From positions 23,565,446-23,629,445 of the forward strand of contig CM022665.1 in NCBI GenBank assembly GCA_012295275.1: a stretch of 64,000 nucleotides of DNA, read 5' to 3'. The notes below the pieces were generated by a model. The model did no database searches, was not told where the DNA came from, and saw only the letters and a program-made list of their open reading frames with translations. The first letter of the stretch is position 1, and every line of letters begins with the position of its first letter. This document shows positions 49,053-62,958 of this stretch, piece after piece. Position numbers and translations under genes: made by a program. This DNA is from Chrysomallon squamiferum (lineage: Eukaryota > Mollusca > Gastropoda > Neomphalida > Peltospiridae).

Positions 49053-49717
49053 TTAATAAAGTGATCGTTAAATGAAACAAAGAAATAATTATAAGAAATT
49101 AATAACTGAAAGAAAAAGGAAAGACGAAATAAAGAAATAATTATAAAAAGTTAACAAAAGAATGTAATAATCATATTAGAGTAATTAAGGTTTTAATTTA
49201 GACCCTCGGAATGTGCACGATATGTAGATTAGTTAATCAGTTTATAATGATTATTTAGAGAATACGCAAAGCTATTGACAAAATCAACAACATGTAATCA
49301 GTGTGTATGGGAATCTTAAACACTGTGCAGATATGCAAAGAACTAAGGCGACTTTTTCATAACTAACACGGCTCCAGGATGTCTTCGGTTGAAATGGACT
49401 GAAAGGCGCAGAAACTGGATACCAATTACATTAATAAACCCAATGTTATATTCATCGGGTTTGGTCGTTTTGGGTTAACAGAAAGAGAAATGAATAAAAT
49501 AGGTTGTTTTTACATGTTAAACTATTTGAAGAAATAATTCTATTTACGTAAAAAGCTTTTTCATTATTTCATCTGTTTACCCATGCAGCAAATAAACAAT
49601 TCAGTATCCGAGGCTAAGATGTCCCGTAGATGTTTATCGCGATATGTATACAACAGGTTAGGTTAAAAATGTCTATTTACTTCACTACGTCTGTTCTTGT
49701 AAACAGAAGAAGAGGCA
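46801..49717. other. Non-coding region with simple repeats
   Basis: (CA)n at 47882-47914, (TA)n at about 49008-49049, TTCATTCG-type units near 47125-47180 and poly-T/A stretches. A 37-codon frame on the minus strand at about 47250-47365 encodes one hydrophobic segment (VYIFFFVNIIAFLIA) followed by basic residues, reminiscent of a membrane anchor, but no splice context supports it. Confidence 0.4.
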
Positions 49718-49880
49718 TTATCTTTTAAAGTATACAGAAACAGTCTGGTGTAGATCAAGAAGTTTAAGTGGAACCGTAATGGAATGTAATTGATATCCTC
49801 TTGAGTTTTGTTTCATAGTTAGCTGATCATAACCTGAATTGCCTAATTCAGTGTATGAAATGAATACACTCGTTAGAAAA
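49718..49880 (-). CDS. Candidate receptor-tail exon with YTEL/YDQL motifs
   Basis: The minus-strand open segment includes SYTELGNSGYDQLTMKQ, then SRGYQL, and stops at 49718. Two YxxL motifs four residues apart resemble tyrosine-based signalling tails, though a classical ITAM needs six to eight residues between them. The acceptor is unclear (several AG, poor pyrimidine run). Chance is a real alternative. Confidence 0.2.
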
Positions 49881-49941
49881 TGCATAGAAATTATTTCTTG
49901 ATTAACTACAGGAGAGTTCAAAAATGTCTGTTACCTCATCC

Positions 49942-49945
<4 letters not shown>

Positions 49946-49992
<47 letters not shown>

Positions 49993-50026
49993 ATCACACA
50001 AACACACACACACACACACACACACA
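49946..50026. repeat. (CT)n followed by (CA)n
   Basis: A compound microsatellite: CT at about 49946-49981, then CA at about 49983-50026. Confidence 0.95.
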
Positions 50027-50429
50027 TAACAGTTTCATATTTGTCATGGTTTTCGAAATGTTCAAATACTTAGACAAATATCAGCACATTATACCGTCAT
50101 TTCGGATTTTTCAATTTCATTTCAGTGAATTGTTATAAAGTCGAAATTTAAAAAAAAAGACTTCAAAACAGAAAAGAATGCAGTAAACAAATTCGTGTCG
50201 GCTGACTTAAACTACGTGCATTGTTAAACGTGCTGCAGTTTATAACGGCCTTCATTCAGCTAAAATAACAAGATTCCATTATCATATCTTCTCCTAAAAT
50301 AATATAAAATAAAGGAATCAAAATTATATCATACACCGAAATATGTTCTATAATGGTCTTATTTTATTTCATATTTTGGCGACGAATATTTTTAAAGTGA
50401 CAAGAAAAGCAGTTATTACTGTTACTCAG

Positions 50430-50548
50430 TTAGTGTTTTATTAAATTAAATAATGTCATTCGATCAACAGATTTTCGAATAAACATCTTGCAGTAACAGT
50501 CGGTTCGAGTTATTGATTTAATATGGACAGCGGCATACTCTGCAGAAG
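50430..50548 (-). CDS. Candidate terminal exon with ITIM-like tyrosine motif
   Basis: TATATCAAAACAG precedes the segment. The frame (phase 1) reads SAEYAAVHIKS and continues 27 codons to a TAA, with AATAAAA overlapping the last codons. SAEYAAV is like the S/I/V/L-x-Y-x-x-V/L/I inhibitory motif except for Ala before Glu. Unproven. Confidence 0.22.
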
Positions 50549-50750
50549 CTGTTTTGATATACAATAGATTAAATTGTACTAATATATTTCTACATTTGCT
50601 GGCTGCTCCATAGTTCATTAGCAGAGAATTTGTCCGAAGCATGATGTATTGAATGTACGAATAATAATACGGAATATTTCCCGTTACAGCAATGCTTCGC
50701 GAATTACAGATCAGTGACTGTTATAGACTCTTCCCTTATTTCTTATTTGT

Positions 50751-50781
<31 letters not shown>

Positions 50782-51197
50782 TTATTATTTTTTTATTAGA
50801 ATTTTTTTTATTATTTTACTTCGTCATTTCAAAGACTTGTTCGGCACCTAATGTTAAAAACGTTTTGAAGGTTTGTTAATATTTGCTTTCAAACATTTCC
50901 ACATTGTCTTATATTTCATCGATATCATTCCATTAACAGAACTACAGTTTATCTCCATACCGTCTTCACTGCCCGAGCTTTGAATCACGATATCAATCTT
51001 TTACTTAAACCACCATCTCTAAACAACAGAGAGACAGACACCATCTGCGTACCCCCTTTATTTTTGACTCGTGGTATTCTACAAAATGTTATCATTACAG
51101 GGATTTCGTAGTAATACTGTACAAAGAACAAACTGTGCTCAGAGAACCGAATATGATCACAATTCCCTCATCGTCATAATTTGGTAACCACTGAAAT

Positions 51198-51229
<32 letters not shown>

Positions 51230-51233
<4 letters not shown>

Positions 51234-51571
51234 ACCTGATGACTCGCTGAACACGACATAATTATACTTTCCTGCTTTTCTCAAAGATTCGTGCCACGTA
51301 ACGAGGACGGAGACACAAATCGTGTGTAATGGAACGCTGATTGGTTCATTCACTTATCTGCCTCGTTCAGTTTCTTTGACACATGGCTAACACATCAATG
51401 GGAGTCCACTTTATCTCCGAGATGCTATTTCTCTTTTAACCCTGCTGTAACTCTCACTGTGTGAGGTCGCAGAGAGATACGTTTTCACTTGTTAAAAGAT
51501 CTTCTGAACTTTTGCACGGGCAAAAGAAAGACGTCAGTTTTTAATAGGAATAGGTGTCAAGCAACGAATCA
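51230..51571 (+). promoter_or_regulatory. Possible promoter and non-coding first exon
   Basis: A stretch richer in GC than its surroundings, containing an inverted CCAAT box (GATTGGTTCA at about 51340), and ending AACGAATCAAAG before GTGAGG, a good splice donor at 51572. No ATG-led frame is evident. It could start a plus-strand gene running toward 55 kb. Confidence 0.25.
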
Positions 51572-51667
51572 AAGGTGAGGCTGTTTTTCTTTTCCTTATT
51601 TTTGCAACAATTACTTTATTAATTGTGTATATGTATTTATATATCTGTGTATGTATGCTGTATGTAT

Positions 51668-51719
51668 CATTTTTTGTGCGGGGGGTTTCGTTAAACATTC
51701 ATTCATTCATTCATTCATT
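51668..51719 (+). mobile_element. 3' end of a dispersed repeat with (ATTC)n tail, copy 2
   Basis: TTTTTTGTGCGGGGGG, then TTTCGTTAAACATTC and five CATT units, matches the block at 23791-23840 over its whole length with a few substitutions. Confidence 0.5.
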
Positions 51720-51739
51720 GTATGTACATGTACGCAAGA

Positions 51740-52085
51740 ATATATGTATGTATGGATGGATGGATGGATGTATGTGCATGTGTGTATGGTATATCTGTAG
51801 ATGCATATAAGTACGCATACATACAAACATATACATAAACACACGTGTGTAAATAAATGCATATACATATACACATGGATGTATGTGTGTTTTTATATAC
51901 ATATTAGATATCTGAATTTTACGGATATATACACTAACATACTCACATTCATATATACATACACATACATACATATATACACATAAACAAACACACATAC
52001 ATTCGTAGGTACAATCATACATACATACATACATGCATCCATATACACATAAATACATACATTCATACGCACATACGTGCTCGCG

Positions 52086-52152
<67 letters not shown>
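51740..52152. repeat. Tetranucleotide-rich stretch and (CT)n tract
   Basis: TATG/GATG/CATA units at 51745-52065, then (CT)n at about 52088-52152. Confidence 0.9.
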
Positions 52153-52154
<2 letters not shown>

Positions 52155-54670
52155 ATTTGTACACAGAAACATCGATACATAATTACTTTTTGTTTTCATA
52201 ACAGTAAGAATTTGATGCTCAGATGTTTCCATAACACTAATCACTTCACTTATAAAGTTCTGTGTTCTCAAAGCACAGACGAGTCAACGTGGTGACAACT
52301 GCGTTCTCAGCTGCTTTCAAAGTACAACTCTTTTACGTGCGTGCTGTTAGTGAGCACCAGACCGAACGAGTCTGTAAATGCAAGAGCATGAGCTTTCTGA
52401 CTGCTCAAACCGTCTAGAATCATTTTAACTAAATAAAATGAGTAACTAACAAACACACTAGAAATACGACACAGTAATGCAGACCAGTGTTTTAACATTT
52501 GTGGTTTCAAAGCTTAATATTACGTACTCGAAATATCAAATAAACAATGAAAAGTAAAGAATGAAATTGCATTTAAGAGATACGAATAATTAAACTCCTG
52601 AAAAGGGTTTTCTGGAAGCCTGATAAATGGTCTGGTACGAATAGCACACAAATCCATAACCGTTTTAGACTGTACTGGATACAGGTAAAGCTGAAACATA
52701 CAAAGATGAATAGGTATACGCAAATCCATACAGGTGCACGCCCATACACATATACACACATAAACGCAAGCACTCACGCGAGCACTAATGACTTATTTTG
52801 TTTCCAGTTTACATGTATAATGCATTTTCAGATGGTGTAGATTTTTACAAGATAAACATTTTCTAACGTCAGTTATTTGTCAACTCCATGATTAGTTTAT
52901 CAAATGCTATGGTGTGTTCAGTCCTGCCTCATATATATATATATATATGAAGCAAAGAAACAAACTAAATAAATAAATAAACAGCTCTTCGTATATATTT
53001 GTTCGTTCATTGTTTCGTTCATTCGTAATATGTCAATGTACCCAAAGGTCGCGTTAATTTCATTGCCCCGTGTGAAAAACAAACAAAAATATACTGGACT
53101 TCTTAACTTATCTGAAAGTTCATATTACAGCATAGTAAATAAGCAGATTTAATTTGAATTTAGGATATGCAAGTGTATGAATATTGATTAGTTTTAAGAA
53201 GTGAAGTCTAAATCATCATAATTCTCGACACGTTTGGATCAATAGGTACCAGATAGTTATCCTAGATCTGTATAATTACTGGTGCCTTAATGTTTTCTGA
53301 AAATTTACCGTTAGCTATTTCGACAGAGACAAGTAAAATTACCTAAAAATAAAAAAAAAAAAAAAAAATAACAAACAAACAATATAATAATAATTAATTA
53401 TTAGTAATAATAACAACAACAACAATATCAAAGAAAAAGAAAAATAATTTAAAATTTGCAAATAATTTAATTATTCATTGATTCAGTTATTCTTTCTTTT
53501 TTTTTTCTTCTTTTATTTTATTTATTTTTTATTTTATTTTATTTGCGAGTTTGTTTATCTAGTCATACATCTAATTTACCGCTGACATTAAAGAAGTTAA
53601 TAATAAAGAAACTCGCCGCTTTGAAAACTGTCTGTCGTAAAGACAGGAAACAAAAATACATGTACTCCTATATTCCAAGCAGTCACACGTTCATAACGTG
53701 ATATTTGTTACTTCATTAAATCTTTCTAGAAAGCGAAATATTCTGTCTGAAAATACTCTATTTAACATGTCATATATATATGTCTATATATATATATATA
53801 TATATATATAAAGAAATAAAGAAAGAAAGAAAGAAAAAAAAGACGTAGTAGTACAAGATAATGAAATATTTCAGAGACAAGATGATTGATTTATGTAGCA
53901 TGTAGATATTGACCTGGAATTAGGTCACTGCTTCTATTTCATCTGTGTAATAATACCTATTGACAAACAGAAAATTATCTAATATCTATAACTGGAGCAT
54001 ATTTCTAGATTTCTGTTGACGCTTTCTGTGTATAAATCCATGGCTTACACAAAATACACCTAATTAAAATAATTGTCCTGACTGGAACTGATGCCACTTT
54101 TATGCCAAATGAACCCGATCCGAGGTTAATGTATAATCAACTAAGGCTGATTTGATAAGAGTTAATCAGTGGGAACTGTAATAGATACTAGTTAGAACCA
54201 ATTTTCTGTGGACACGAAGAAGGCAGCGAGATCTGCTAATAAATCCTGACTTTTAAAAACATATTATATATTTACGTACATAATACCTGACCATCTTGTT
54301 TCAGAATTAACAAAAATACAAGTCATCGTCGCTAAGATTGCACAGTACCAGGAACGAAAAGGAGTACTGGAAGCTACTCGTTGTTTTTATTATTATTATA
54401 TGTTAAAAGCAAGTTACACGGTAACGACTGAAAGATGGAATCCGATATTTCCGATCCGCGAACTTCTGTTATTGATTAGCTAGGTGTAAATGTATATACA
54501 AACACAGAAATACACATGCTTTGAGACAGAAGTCAAAAAACTTTGCCGGAATTTTCTGAATTGGTTAAGTGACAACATATTATGAGAAATCATGCAAACC
54601 ATCAAGCTAGATCTGTGTCTATTCATTTATTCATTCTTTCATTCATTCATTCATGCATTTATTTATGTAT

Positions 54671-54701
<31 letters not shown>

Positions 54702-54926
54702 TTAGATAGTTGGTTAATTAGATTATTCGTTCCTTCTTTCGTTTGATTAGTAGATTACTACTACTACTACCACCACTGCTGATACTGCTGTTGATATTAC
54801 TACTACTACTTCTCTACTACTAATATTACTACTACTACTACTACTACTATTATTAAATGACTGTGCTGGTGATGGTCATAATAACAAATGTAACGTTGAA
54901 AAATCATCATCATTGTCAACATATAA

Positions 54927-54963
<37 letters not shown>

Positions 54964-55039
54964 GATGTTATTGTTGTTAAATTACATACTCTTGAAAGTA
55001 AACAAGTTTACCACTACGCTCAGCTGTGTTTCTTCATAG
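52153..55039. other. Non-coding or unresolved region
   Basis: Repeats: (TA)n at 52930-52948 and 53787-53810, poly-A near 53350-53368, (TTTA)n at 54670-54702, (ACT)n at 54755-54850 and (ATT)n at 54926-54963. Open frames without known motifs occur at 52307-52510 (-) and 52520-52777 (-). An open frame after a good acceptor at 54305 (TTGTTTCAG) encodes LTKIQVIVAKIAQYQERKG, which I do not recognise. Confidence 0.4.
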
Positions 55040-55200
55040 TTAAAATCATTAACGAAGAACGACTTCCGTTACCGCTGGAAGCTTCACGGGATAATGAATT
55101 CGTAAACGAAGAACCAACAAATACGACTTTATTAGCGGATAACATTGTGTACAGTGGCTTAGATTTCACAAATATTGCACAGACGTCAGCTGCGATATAA
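55040..55200 (+). CDS. Candidate terminal exon with ITIM-like motif
   Basis: After GTTTCTTCATAG the frame (phase 1) runs 53 codons to TAA with ordinary protein composition. It starts KIINEERLPLPLEASRDNEF and ends DNIVYSGLDFTNIAQTSAAI. IVYSGL fits the I/V/L/S-x-Y-x-x-L/V inhibitory tyrosine motif, and YSGLDF near a C-terminus is typical of Ig-superfamily and related receptor tails. An (ATT)n array lies just upstream and no membrane exon is identified. The whole open frame starts at 54913 but its first part is repeat. Confidence 0.35.
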
Positions 55201-55466
55201 CTGCACTGTTACATTAATGCGACCAGTGTAATCAGACGCTTCATTTCGTATTACTTCTCCACCTGTAGGTTAGGGCGTCGTGTTCGAATACTGCATTAAA
55301 ATATGTAGCAACAAAGCATTATACTAATTGGATCTCTTTTTTTCTGTTTTTCCTCATCATTATCGTTTTCATCATGTATTAATTCTTTCTAACTAATGCA
55401 GTTTTTTTTTTTTTTTTTTTTTTGTGCAGTTTGTTTATTTACTAATTTAATCAACTATGTGTCTAG

Positions 55467-55513
<47 letters not shown>

Positions 55514-57865
55514 TTTTTTGTTTTAATCTGTATCTCGCTTTCTTGGTTTGTTTTTAATTATATTTAGTAAATAATTATCAGAGTCATTAGATATTACTGC
55601 GGGCCAGTTCATAGACCTTGAATTGCCCTTAATACTAATTACAGTCTTGTTCTTTTAACTTTCTTTTTTTTTTTTTTTTTTTCATTATCAGATAGCTTTT
55701 TGCTTTTTATTATAAGTACATTTTTATTATTGTTTTCTCTACTTCATTCTGATTTTCGTTGGCATAGTAGACACACTATACGACGTAACAGACGTGTTAA
55801 GAAACATTAGCATAGCTAGTTTTATACATTTATCAGTTAATAGTTCTGTAAAAATAGACTACCGCTTTGTGTTTGCCTACTAATATTAACGTGTGTGTGT
55901 GTGTGTTTGTGAGAGAGAGTGTGTGAGAGTGTCTGTATGTGCGTACTCCAGAAAAGAATCAGTCGCGGTACGTTACATTTATAATCACATCGTCCTCATG
56001 GAATCAGCTATTAGAATAATTATTGGTCAATAAATAAATTATTGCTGGAACGAGATAAACAGAAATTGCATACAGGTTCCTTTCTTAATGATAACTGCTA
56101 GTACATTAGAGTCATTTAGATAGAACTCAATACGGGGATCGATTATGTAATCCTGTAATTGAAATAATAACTAAATGTGAAGTACATTAACTCATAATGA
56201 AAACCTGTAATAAGAGAAATCCCTCTTAATAAATATATCTTAATGTCTGTTTCTATTAGCAGATACTACTATTCCTTCCATTTTGTTCCTTCACATTGTG
56301 GTTTGAGTTATCTTCGGTTTTTGTTGTTGTTTTTTCTTGATCTTCTTGAGCTACTACTGCTACTACTATTACCTAGGCCTACCACTACTATCACTAACAC
56401 TGCTACCTATATTACTACTAATATGACTATTACAATAATGTCAACTTTTACAAGAACAACAGCTATGAATAATAATACTGTTACTACTATTACTACAGCT
56501 ATTATTATTATTATTATTTATTATTATTATTATTACTGCTGCTGCTTAACAATACTGCTTCTGCTTAACAATACTGCTTCTGCTAGTACTAATATTACTT
56601 CTACATCTCTTACTTCCTTTGTCTTTTTACCCAATAATCATTTGTATTCGGTCAATGCCGGGTTCACGTAGCTCTGGAACATAACTGCCACATTTTCATT
56701 TGTTACTGCACTGTAGCATTGACTTATGCACGCACGTACCTGCTCGCTTTCACACTTCTGTTAACACACAGACGCAGAGGACGCGCGATGAACTGGTGAC
56801 GTTAGCGTTGTCTACAACACACAACCGCATCGATAACCGTAACAGAATCATCGGTTTTGATCGAAGTCTTTTAATGGGCACAAGTTCTTGTGTATTAATA
56901 ACGAGAGAACGTGGCTGCCACGTCGTATTCGACAAGTTAACACAATTTATTCACCAATAACCCTTCGGTCGACACGTCAACGGGCGTTTAAGCTATAAAG
57001 GCTTATCTCTCATTTCCAGAACTCGTCTGCAAAATTAGTTTCAGCGATTTCTGCCGAATCCATAACATCAGAAATTTTGTTTTTTGATTGTATTCTATAA
57101 TAGAAGTGCCTATTTTTGTACATTCTGTTGAAGTATGACAGAGAACTCGGGGCAGTAAACTAATACTTTCCTTGGGTCGTTGGGAAAACGGATTATGAAA
57201 CAGGAATGGTAATTACAAAAGCGAAATGGGACAAAAGAGATTCCTGAGGTGCTGGATTAAAGAAATACTGAATTTATTTTTGTATATGTAAGATATTTAG
57301 TGATAATTCTGATAAATATTAATTTTTATAATATATAGAAGTAGTTGTTACATATATGTATATATATTTAAAATTGTTATATTTAAAAGTTGTTATGGTG
57401 GATGAAATTATGAACATAATTCTACAGGTTTCTCTCTGTGTGTCTATTTATCAGTCTTTGAATATATATAACTAGATCTGAATTAATCAATGTACTTGTA
57501 AAAGTGAATGCAACAATATACATTTTAATTCTATGTACCTATCAGGTTTCTTAAAAACGCAGTCAATCGATGTTTGCGAAAAGCTTTATCAGACTGGGTT
57601 TCCAATTCTGCGATCTTTAACATTTTATTTATTATTTTATTTTATTTATTTTATTTTATTTATTTAATATATATATTTTTTTCAATTTAATATCAAAATA
57701 AAAAACTGGACCATAATATATTTGTATATTCGAATTCTTCTTTTTTCTTCTTCTTCTGCTTCTACTTACTATTACTACTACTACTGAAACTGCTGTTACT
57801 ATTATTATTATTATTATTTGCGTATAAATATATACTTATTTGACAACTTTCTCTCTCTCTCTCTG

Positions 57866-57961
<96 letters not shown>

Positions 57962-58380
57962 CATCGACTGTTATTTTATTTTTTTTAAAGAAAAAAAGAA
58001 AAACAGAAAAGAAATCAAATCAACAAAATAATAACAACGACGACATCAAGAATAATAATAATAAAAAATATAAATGAACGAAACATGAACATTTCTAAAC
58101 TAAACTGATAATGAAAGCAGTTTTTGAAGAATAAGTGGTTTTAGTGATAATGCTACTGCTTCCTTCTGCAGCGATATTGGCCATAACAACAGTGACAAAC
58201 GTTAATTAATACTGTGAACAAGCTGCAGGAATATGCATTTACTGAATACATGCTCACGTACGGCGCTGAGATTGATGACCAGCAGAGTCATTCAGTGTGA
58301 TTATTATTAGTTTAAAATGTATCTGCATCTACAGGGAGCTCGCTTGGTCGAAAAATATATAAAGGAGAAAATTAGATCAC

Positions 58381-58473
<93 letters not shown>

Positions 58474-59223
58474 TATTTAGATGTTCAAATACGTTTGTTA
58501 GTTCACAGGATCTGAGCTACAAGTTCATACATGTATTTATCTGTATAATTATGGACCTACGTTACATACATATAAAATAGGCATTACATTCACATTAAAG
58601 AAAGTGTGGATATAGAAATATGCATGTTTAGCGTACGTTTGTTTCTGTGTCAGTGTATATGCATATATTATAAGAGATCATATAATTATGCAGGTCGTTA
58701 AGTTTGTGTGTTTCTGTTAGTATAGTGCATAAATTCAAATGAATGTGTCTCCAGTTTTCAAAATGGACGAAAGAAAGAGTTTATACATATGTATTCAAAT
58801 TCATTATAAACAGAAATCAAATCAGACAAATGTGGATCCACAATATACAGGCGATAAAACACATACACTCGCAGGGATTTACGTATACAGATATATAAGT
58901 AGATGTATAACATTAAGACGTTTCTGTTAAATCTGACCACACTGACCAATACAAACAACCTGCAACAAAAAGTTAACCGAGTTTTCGTTTCTTCCAACTG
59001 GAGAAGTGCTGTCTAATCCGCCTGCGCTAAAAGGTCATGACTCTCGTTTTCTACTCGTGCTGGTTGCTAGGCGTGGTAAATTAACAATTAGGACACATTT
59101 ATGAAGCTGTTCGTATACGAAAAGGAAATGCTAAGGAAATTAAACGTGCGACTAGCTTTAAGAAACCAATCAAACGCCAAGTTATAAGGAATTTTAATGG
59201 AAAATCAGGAAAATGATCGTCTA
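55201..59223. other. Repeat-rich region, no confirmed gene
   Basis: Contents: (CT)n at 55469-55511, poly-T runs at 55401-55424 and 55663-55682, (ACT/ATT)n at about 56345-56595, a CpG-richer block at 56640-57060 that might be a promoter, (TTTA/TTTTA)n at 57620-57670, (CT)n at 57850-57944, and (GA)n at 58384-58470. At 58225-58293 (+), after GCTGCAG, a frame reads EYAFTEYMLTYGAEIDD to a TGA at 58291. It is another tyrosine-rich tail-like piece, too short to call. Confidence 0.4.
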
Positions 59224-59437
59224 AACGAGAAGTCTCGGCAAAATACACCACTTCCAGTTGGTAACAGTATCAATTTTCCAAACGTGGCAACCGCTGTCGT
59301 CAATCGATCCTTCTAAAATACGTACAATAAATACATCACGACAGATAATTTCTTTGGTTGTGTATTGATCTGTGGTAGAAAGAAGAGTATCTGTATGTTT
59401 CCTAAGATGAATGACTAAATGATATTTTCCTTGTAGA
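59221..59437 (-). pseudogene. Candidate Ig V-like segment, possibly decayed
   Basis: After CAATTTTCAG the minus strand is open for 71 codons. It includes LLSTTDQYT and VFIVRILEGSIDDSGCHVWK. The order TD.Y...F.V.I......DSG.Y.C resembles the E-F strands of pIgR/CD300-type V domains. At the places of the conserved Tyr and Cys stand His (CAC) and Trp (TGG), each one base away from the expected codon, hence the suggestion of decay. The donor side is not resolved. Confidence 0.27.
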
Positions 59438-59801
59438 CTGAAAATTGCAATAAATCTAAAGAACGCGAATGTTCGTATATTTTGTGAAGGAACACAGGTG
59501 GATCTGCAGTGATAACCTTTCATGAACTTAACAATTTTTGAAATTATTTTTTCTCCAGTATATTTTCTTTTTAAAATAAAAATTCAAACAAGTCTTTATG
59601 ATAATATATACATAGCAATCGAAACATAAATGTTACAGCTGTATGAGAATAATACTCGATGCGTTGGTTTGAATGTAAGCTACAGTTATAGAGAAAAAAT
59701 CATTTAAAATTTAAAGTCTTTCAAGATAGAAAAATTACGAATAACTGTCAGATATATGGAGAGCACCAAGAAAGGCCCTCAAGCAAATTTTAACGTTTGT
59801 T

Positions 59802-60015
59802 TTAAAAATAGAGGCAGGTTATCATTATTACTGTGATAAAAAAATCAAGACAACAATGTCGCTCAAGAGCTAAAATAACCCAAAGTGTTAGATAATGCTG
59901 TTTAATTCGACCGACATATTCTTCACACGATTTTCTTTCGAAGCCATTTGAATAGACAAAACGAATAAAATGATGTCCCACCTTTTTATCCTCAATCCGC
60001 AGTGAAACCAAAAAT
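59802..60015 (-). pseudogene. Candidate N-terminal half of an Ig V-like domain
   Basis: ATGAGACAG precedes an open frame (phase 2, as for the segment at 59437) reading VSLRIEDKKVGHHFIRFVY and then SNGFERKSCEEYVG. This resembles the B-C strands of a V domain (SV.L.C.Y ... K.C), but the first Cys position is Arg. Together with the segment about 0.4 kb downstream on the same strand it could make one V domain. This is pattern resemblance only. Confidence 0.2.
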
Positions 60016-61528
60016 CTGTCTCATTAATGTTTTTCATCAGTCTTTTTTCAATATTATTCTCGACGTAATCGGTTCAGAACTAAATATAAATTGTCAGAAG
60101 TACTTAACGTGTGGTCTTAGTTAAGGAACATTCTGGCGAAGCCATCTGAAGTATCAGTATTTACGTACTGTTCACACTGCACTGACAAAATATTTCAGAA
60201 TAGCGATCCTACAATATAATGAATGTATGTATACTTGGCCAAAGCACGCGTTCTTGAAATAAGATTCCTGAAACCGTATCATATTTTTTTTTTTTTTTTT
60301 TCAATGAGTTAATGAGTTTATAGTGGGTTGTTCACAGTACAAGAGAGGTAAAGACCTTTTAAAAGTAATCAGAGTTTCTAACATGAATGAACTGAATTGG
60401 ATCGCCTTTATAGTGTTTTACACCTGTTTCCAAAAAGGTGATGATAAACGGTAATGAATAATTAAAATATATTCATTCACGCACACAAGTTCGCACATCC
60501 AAATCCATATCCCGTGTCTATATTAACAACTGAAATTTTGTATCCGTTAACCAAGAAGTGTTCATTGCATCTTTTAAAGTGCACACATATATATTGTAAA
60601 TCACAACATTATCTATGTATCCTACGTCTCTCGGCAATCCGTTAAGGCAAAATTTTGAAGCATGCTTGTAAAATGCACATAAATATATTACTGTAATCCA
60701 TATGATATAAACTACTTTATAACCTACACAAACATTCATGCACAGGTAATGCACGCATATAAACAACTAATAATACAAGATGCGTTTTGGGTGTTTTGAT
60801 TATTTTTTTCTGATCGTTTGAAACGTCTTAGAATCGTTCAAAATATAATATTTGAAATCGTATGCTTTATAGCCTACTTTTCGCCCCCTGTTATTATCTA
60901 AGTCAGGGTCACCACTGACCATCATGATGTTGCTGGTAAATGTCAACAAGAAAAAATAGCCACAAGAGCCGTCGGCGAGTTTAAGTTGCTTAGAACGTCT
61001 GAACTTAGGAAATCAATGAAGACACTGAAGTTCCATCAGTCAGGATGTTGTGCTATAATGACCTGTTGTCTTCTGTCGCATCTTGTTCCTGTATCAATAG
61101 AAGAAACACTTTTTATCTTCAGCAACACGTTGAAATGACAGGTGATTTTGAAATACAAAAACACATTAAAAAAAAAAAAAAAAAAATAAAACTTCCAAAA
61201 ACACTCTGCCTGGATGGCGTAGTGATAAGAAGATGAGCAATCAGAAAGAATATACGTTGTTTGTCTTTTCAGTTTTATTGTATTAACTGTTATTATCTCA
61301 GAACTATTCGAAATGTTTGGGTTAGATTATACTGAGTTAAATATTTTACTAGAAAGCTGAAACGTGTCGGACGTCTGTATCACGTTTTGTGTCGGCCCAT
61401 TACGTTAAACTCAAATGATAATATTAACATAATTCTTTAATATGCACACATGGATGCATTTATACAGATGTACAATCATAAAATCATACATACACACTTA
61501 TCAATCCGAACATCCAACCATACGCGCG

Positions 61529-61568
<40 letters not shown>

Positions 61569-62958
61569 AACACACACACGTTTATGTATTAATTAATAAG
61601 AACCATTATTGTTTCATTTTAATATTTCATTCAACTTGAAGAGATTTGTTACATTAATAAGTCTAATCGACAAAACAAAAGAAGGAAACACAAGCTTAGG
61701 AATCTGAGAACATTAAGATTTTTTCTCATGAATTTGAGCTTTACAATTAATTAATTAACGGCGTTTACTATGGATGTGATTAATTCAAACAAAGAAATAA
61801 TATCCTATGACCTCCTTGAAAAGCGTTGTCTAAAATTACAACTAGTTCAAAAAGAGGTGTTATTTTACTATTATTTAAGAGGCGTGCTACCTAAAATAAA
61901 ATTACGTATAATATCATTTAGGGAATATTTTGTTAATATTTGTAAATATGAAATAGAGATATTATTGTTCAAGTTATTTGGTGCCAAATGAAGCATCTTT
62001 TACAGTGCTTTGTCTGGCTTGACAAGCTGCAATTAAACTACTTTAACGGTTATTTAACAATCACAGATATGTCATCTGACTGCAAGAGATTCTTCCGTCA
62101 GCTTTTTAAAGGTTTAAATCTTCAAACAGAATACTAATAGGTATTGACTATAATTACATGTCTGCAACAATCCTTATGTTACTTGTTAATGACGTAGGCC
62201 CCGTGTTCCCAAATACTCTCTGACAGTATATTAGCATGTAGCATCCCATGGATTTCCATTAGTTTGTTTCGGACAAAACAAACACATAAATCATCTATTT
62301 GGATCTAATAGACAGGTTCGAACCCCAAATCCACCAGTCTTACGAAAAATGGAAATATTAATCTTTCCTGCTTTTTAAAAAAAAACAAATTCTGGTCCGC
62401 TGACCTTGCCAGACATACGTAAATCATTTTCATTCAGTCTCCAATCACAGCTTCGATGTTTTGTGTAAATAATAACTACTTTGAAAATGTCTGAGAGCTG
62501 AAGGACGCCGATATTAGAGCAGATATTATGCTGCATTCTGACTTCCGGAAAAATTCATCAAAGACGCACAAAGGTCGCAATTTGGACGACACTCATTCCC
62601 CGCAGTATAATGTTGCAGATAATCAACAATTTGGCACAAGACCGACTGAAAGCCTCTGCTGCATTTTGATCCGATATATGGACAAACGTGACAGACGGCA
62701 AAACCCGCTGCACAGCTGACTGGATTTCCAATTTATTTTGTGATCAGGGCTGTTGTCGATTGTAATTGATTATCTTGCCGAAGTCGCAGACTTTCAATAC
62801 TCGTCCGATGCAAGCCAAAGCTCCGGGAATTGCGTGATTGTACAACGTCCTGGAAATTACATCGAATCTGTTTTGAGAAAATAAGTTAGAACTTCTGATT
62901 TTGTTACCGGGATCAGCTTTCTGCCACGTACGACGTAAGACGGTTTTACGTGTTTTAG
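60016..62958. other. Non-coding or unresolved region
   Basis: Poly-T at 60285-60301, poly-A at 61169-61186 and (CA)n at 61531-61564. Open frames at 61770-61991 (+) and 62528-62719 (+) have no known motif; the latter has ordinary codon composition and could be an unrecognised exon. Confidence 0.4.
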
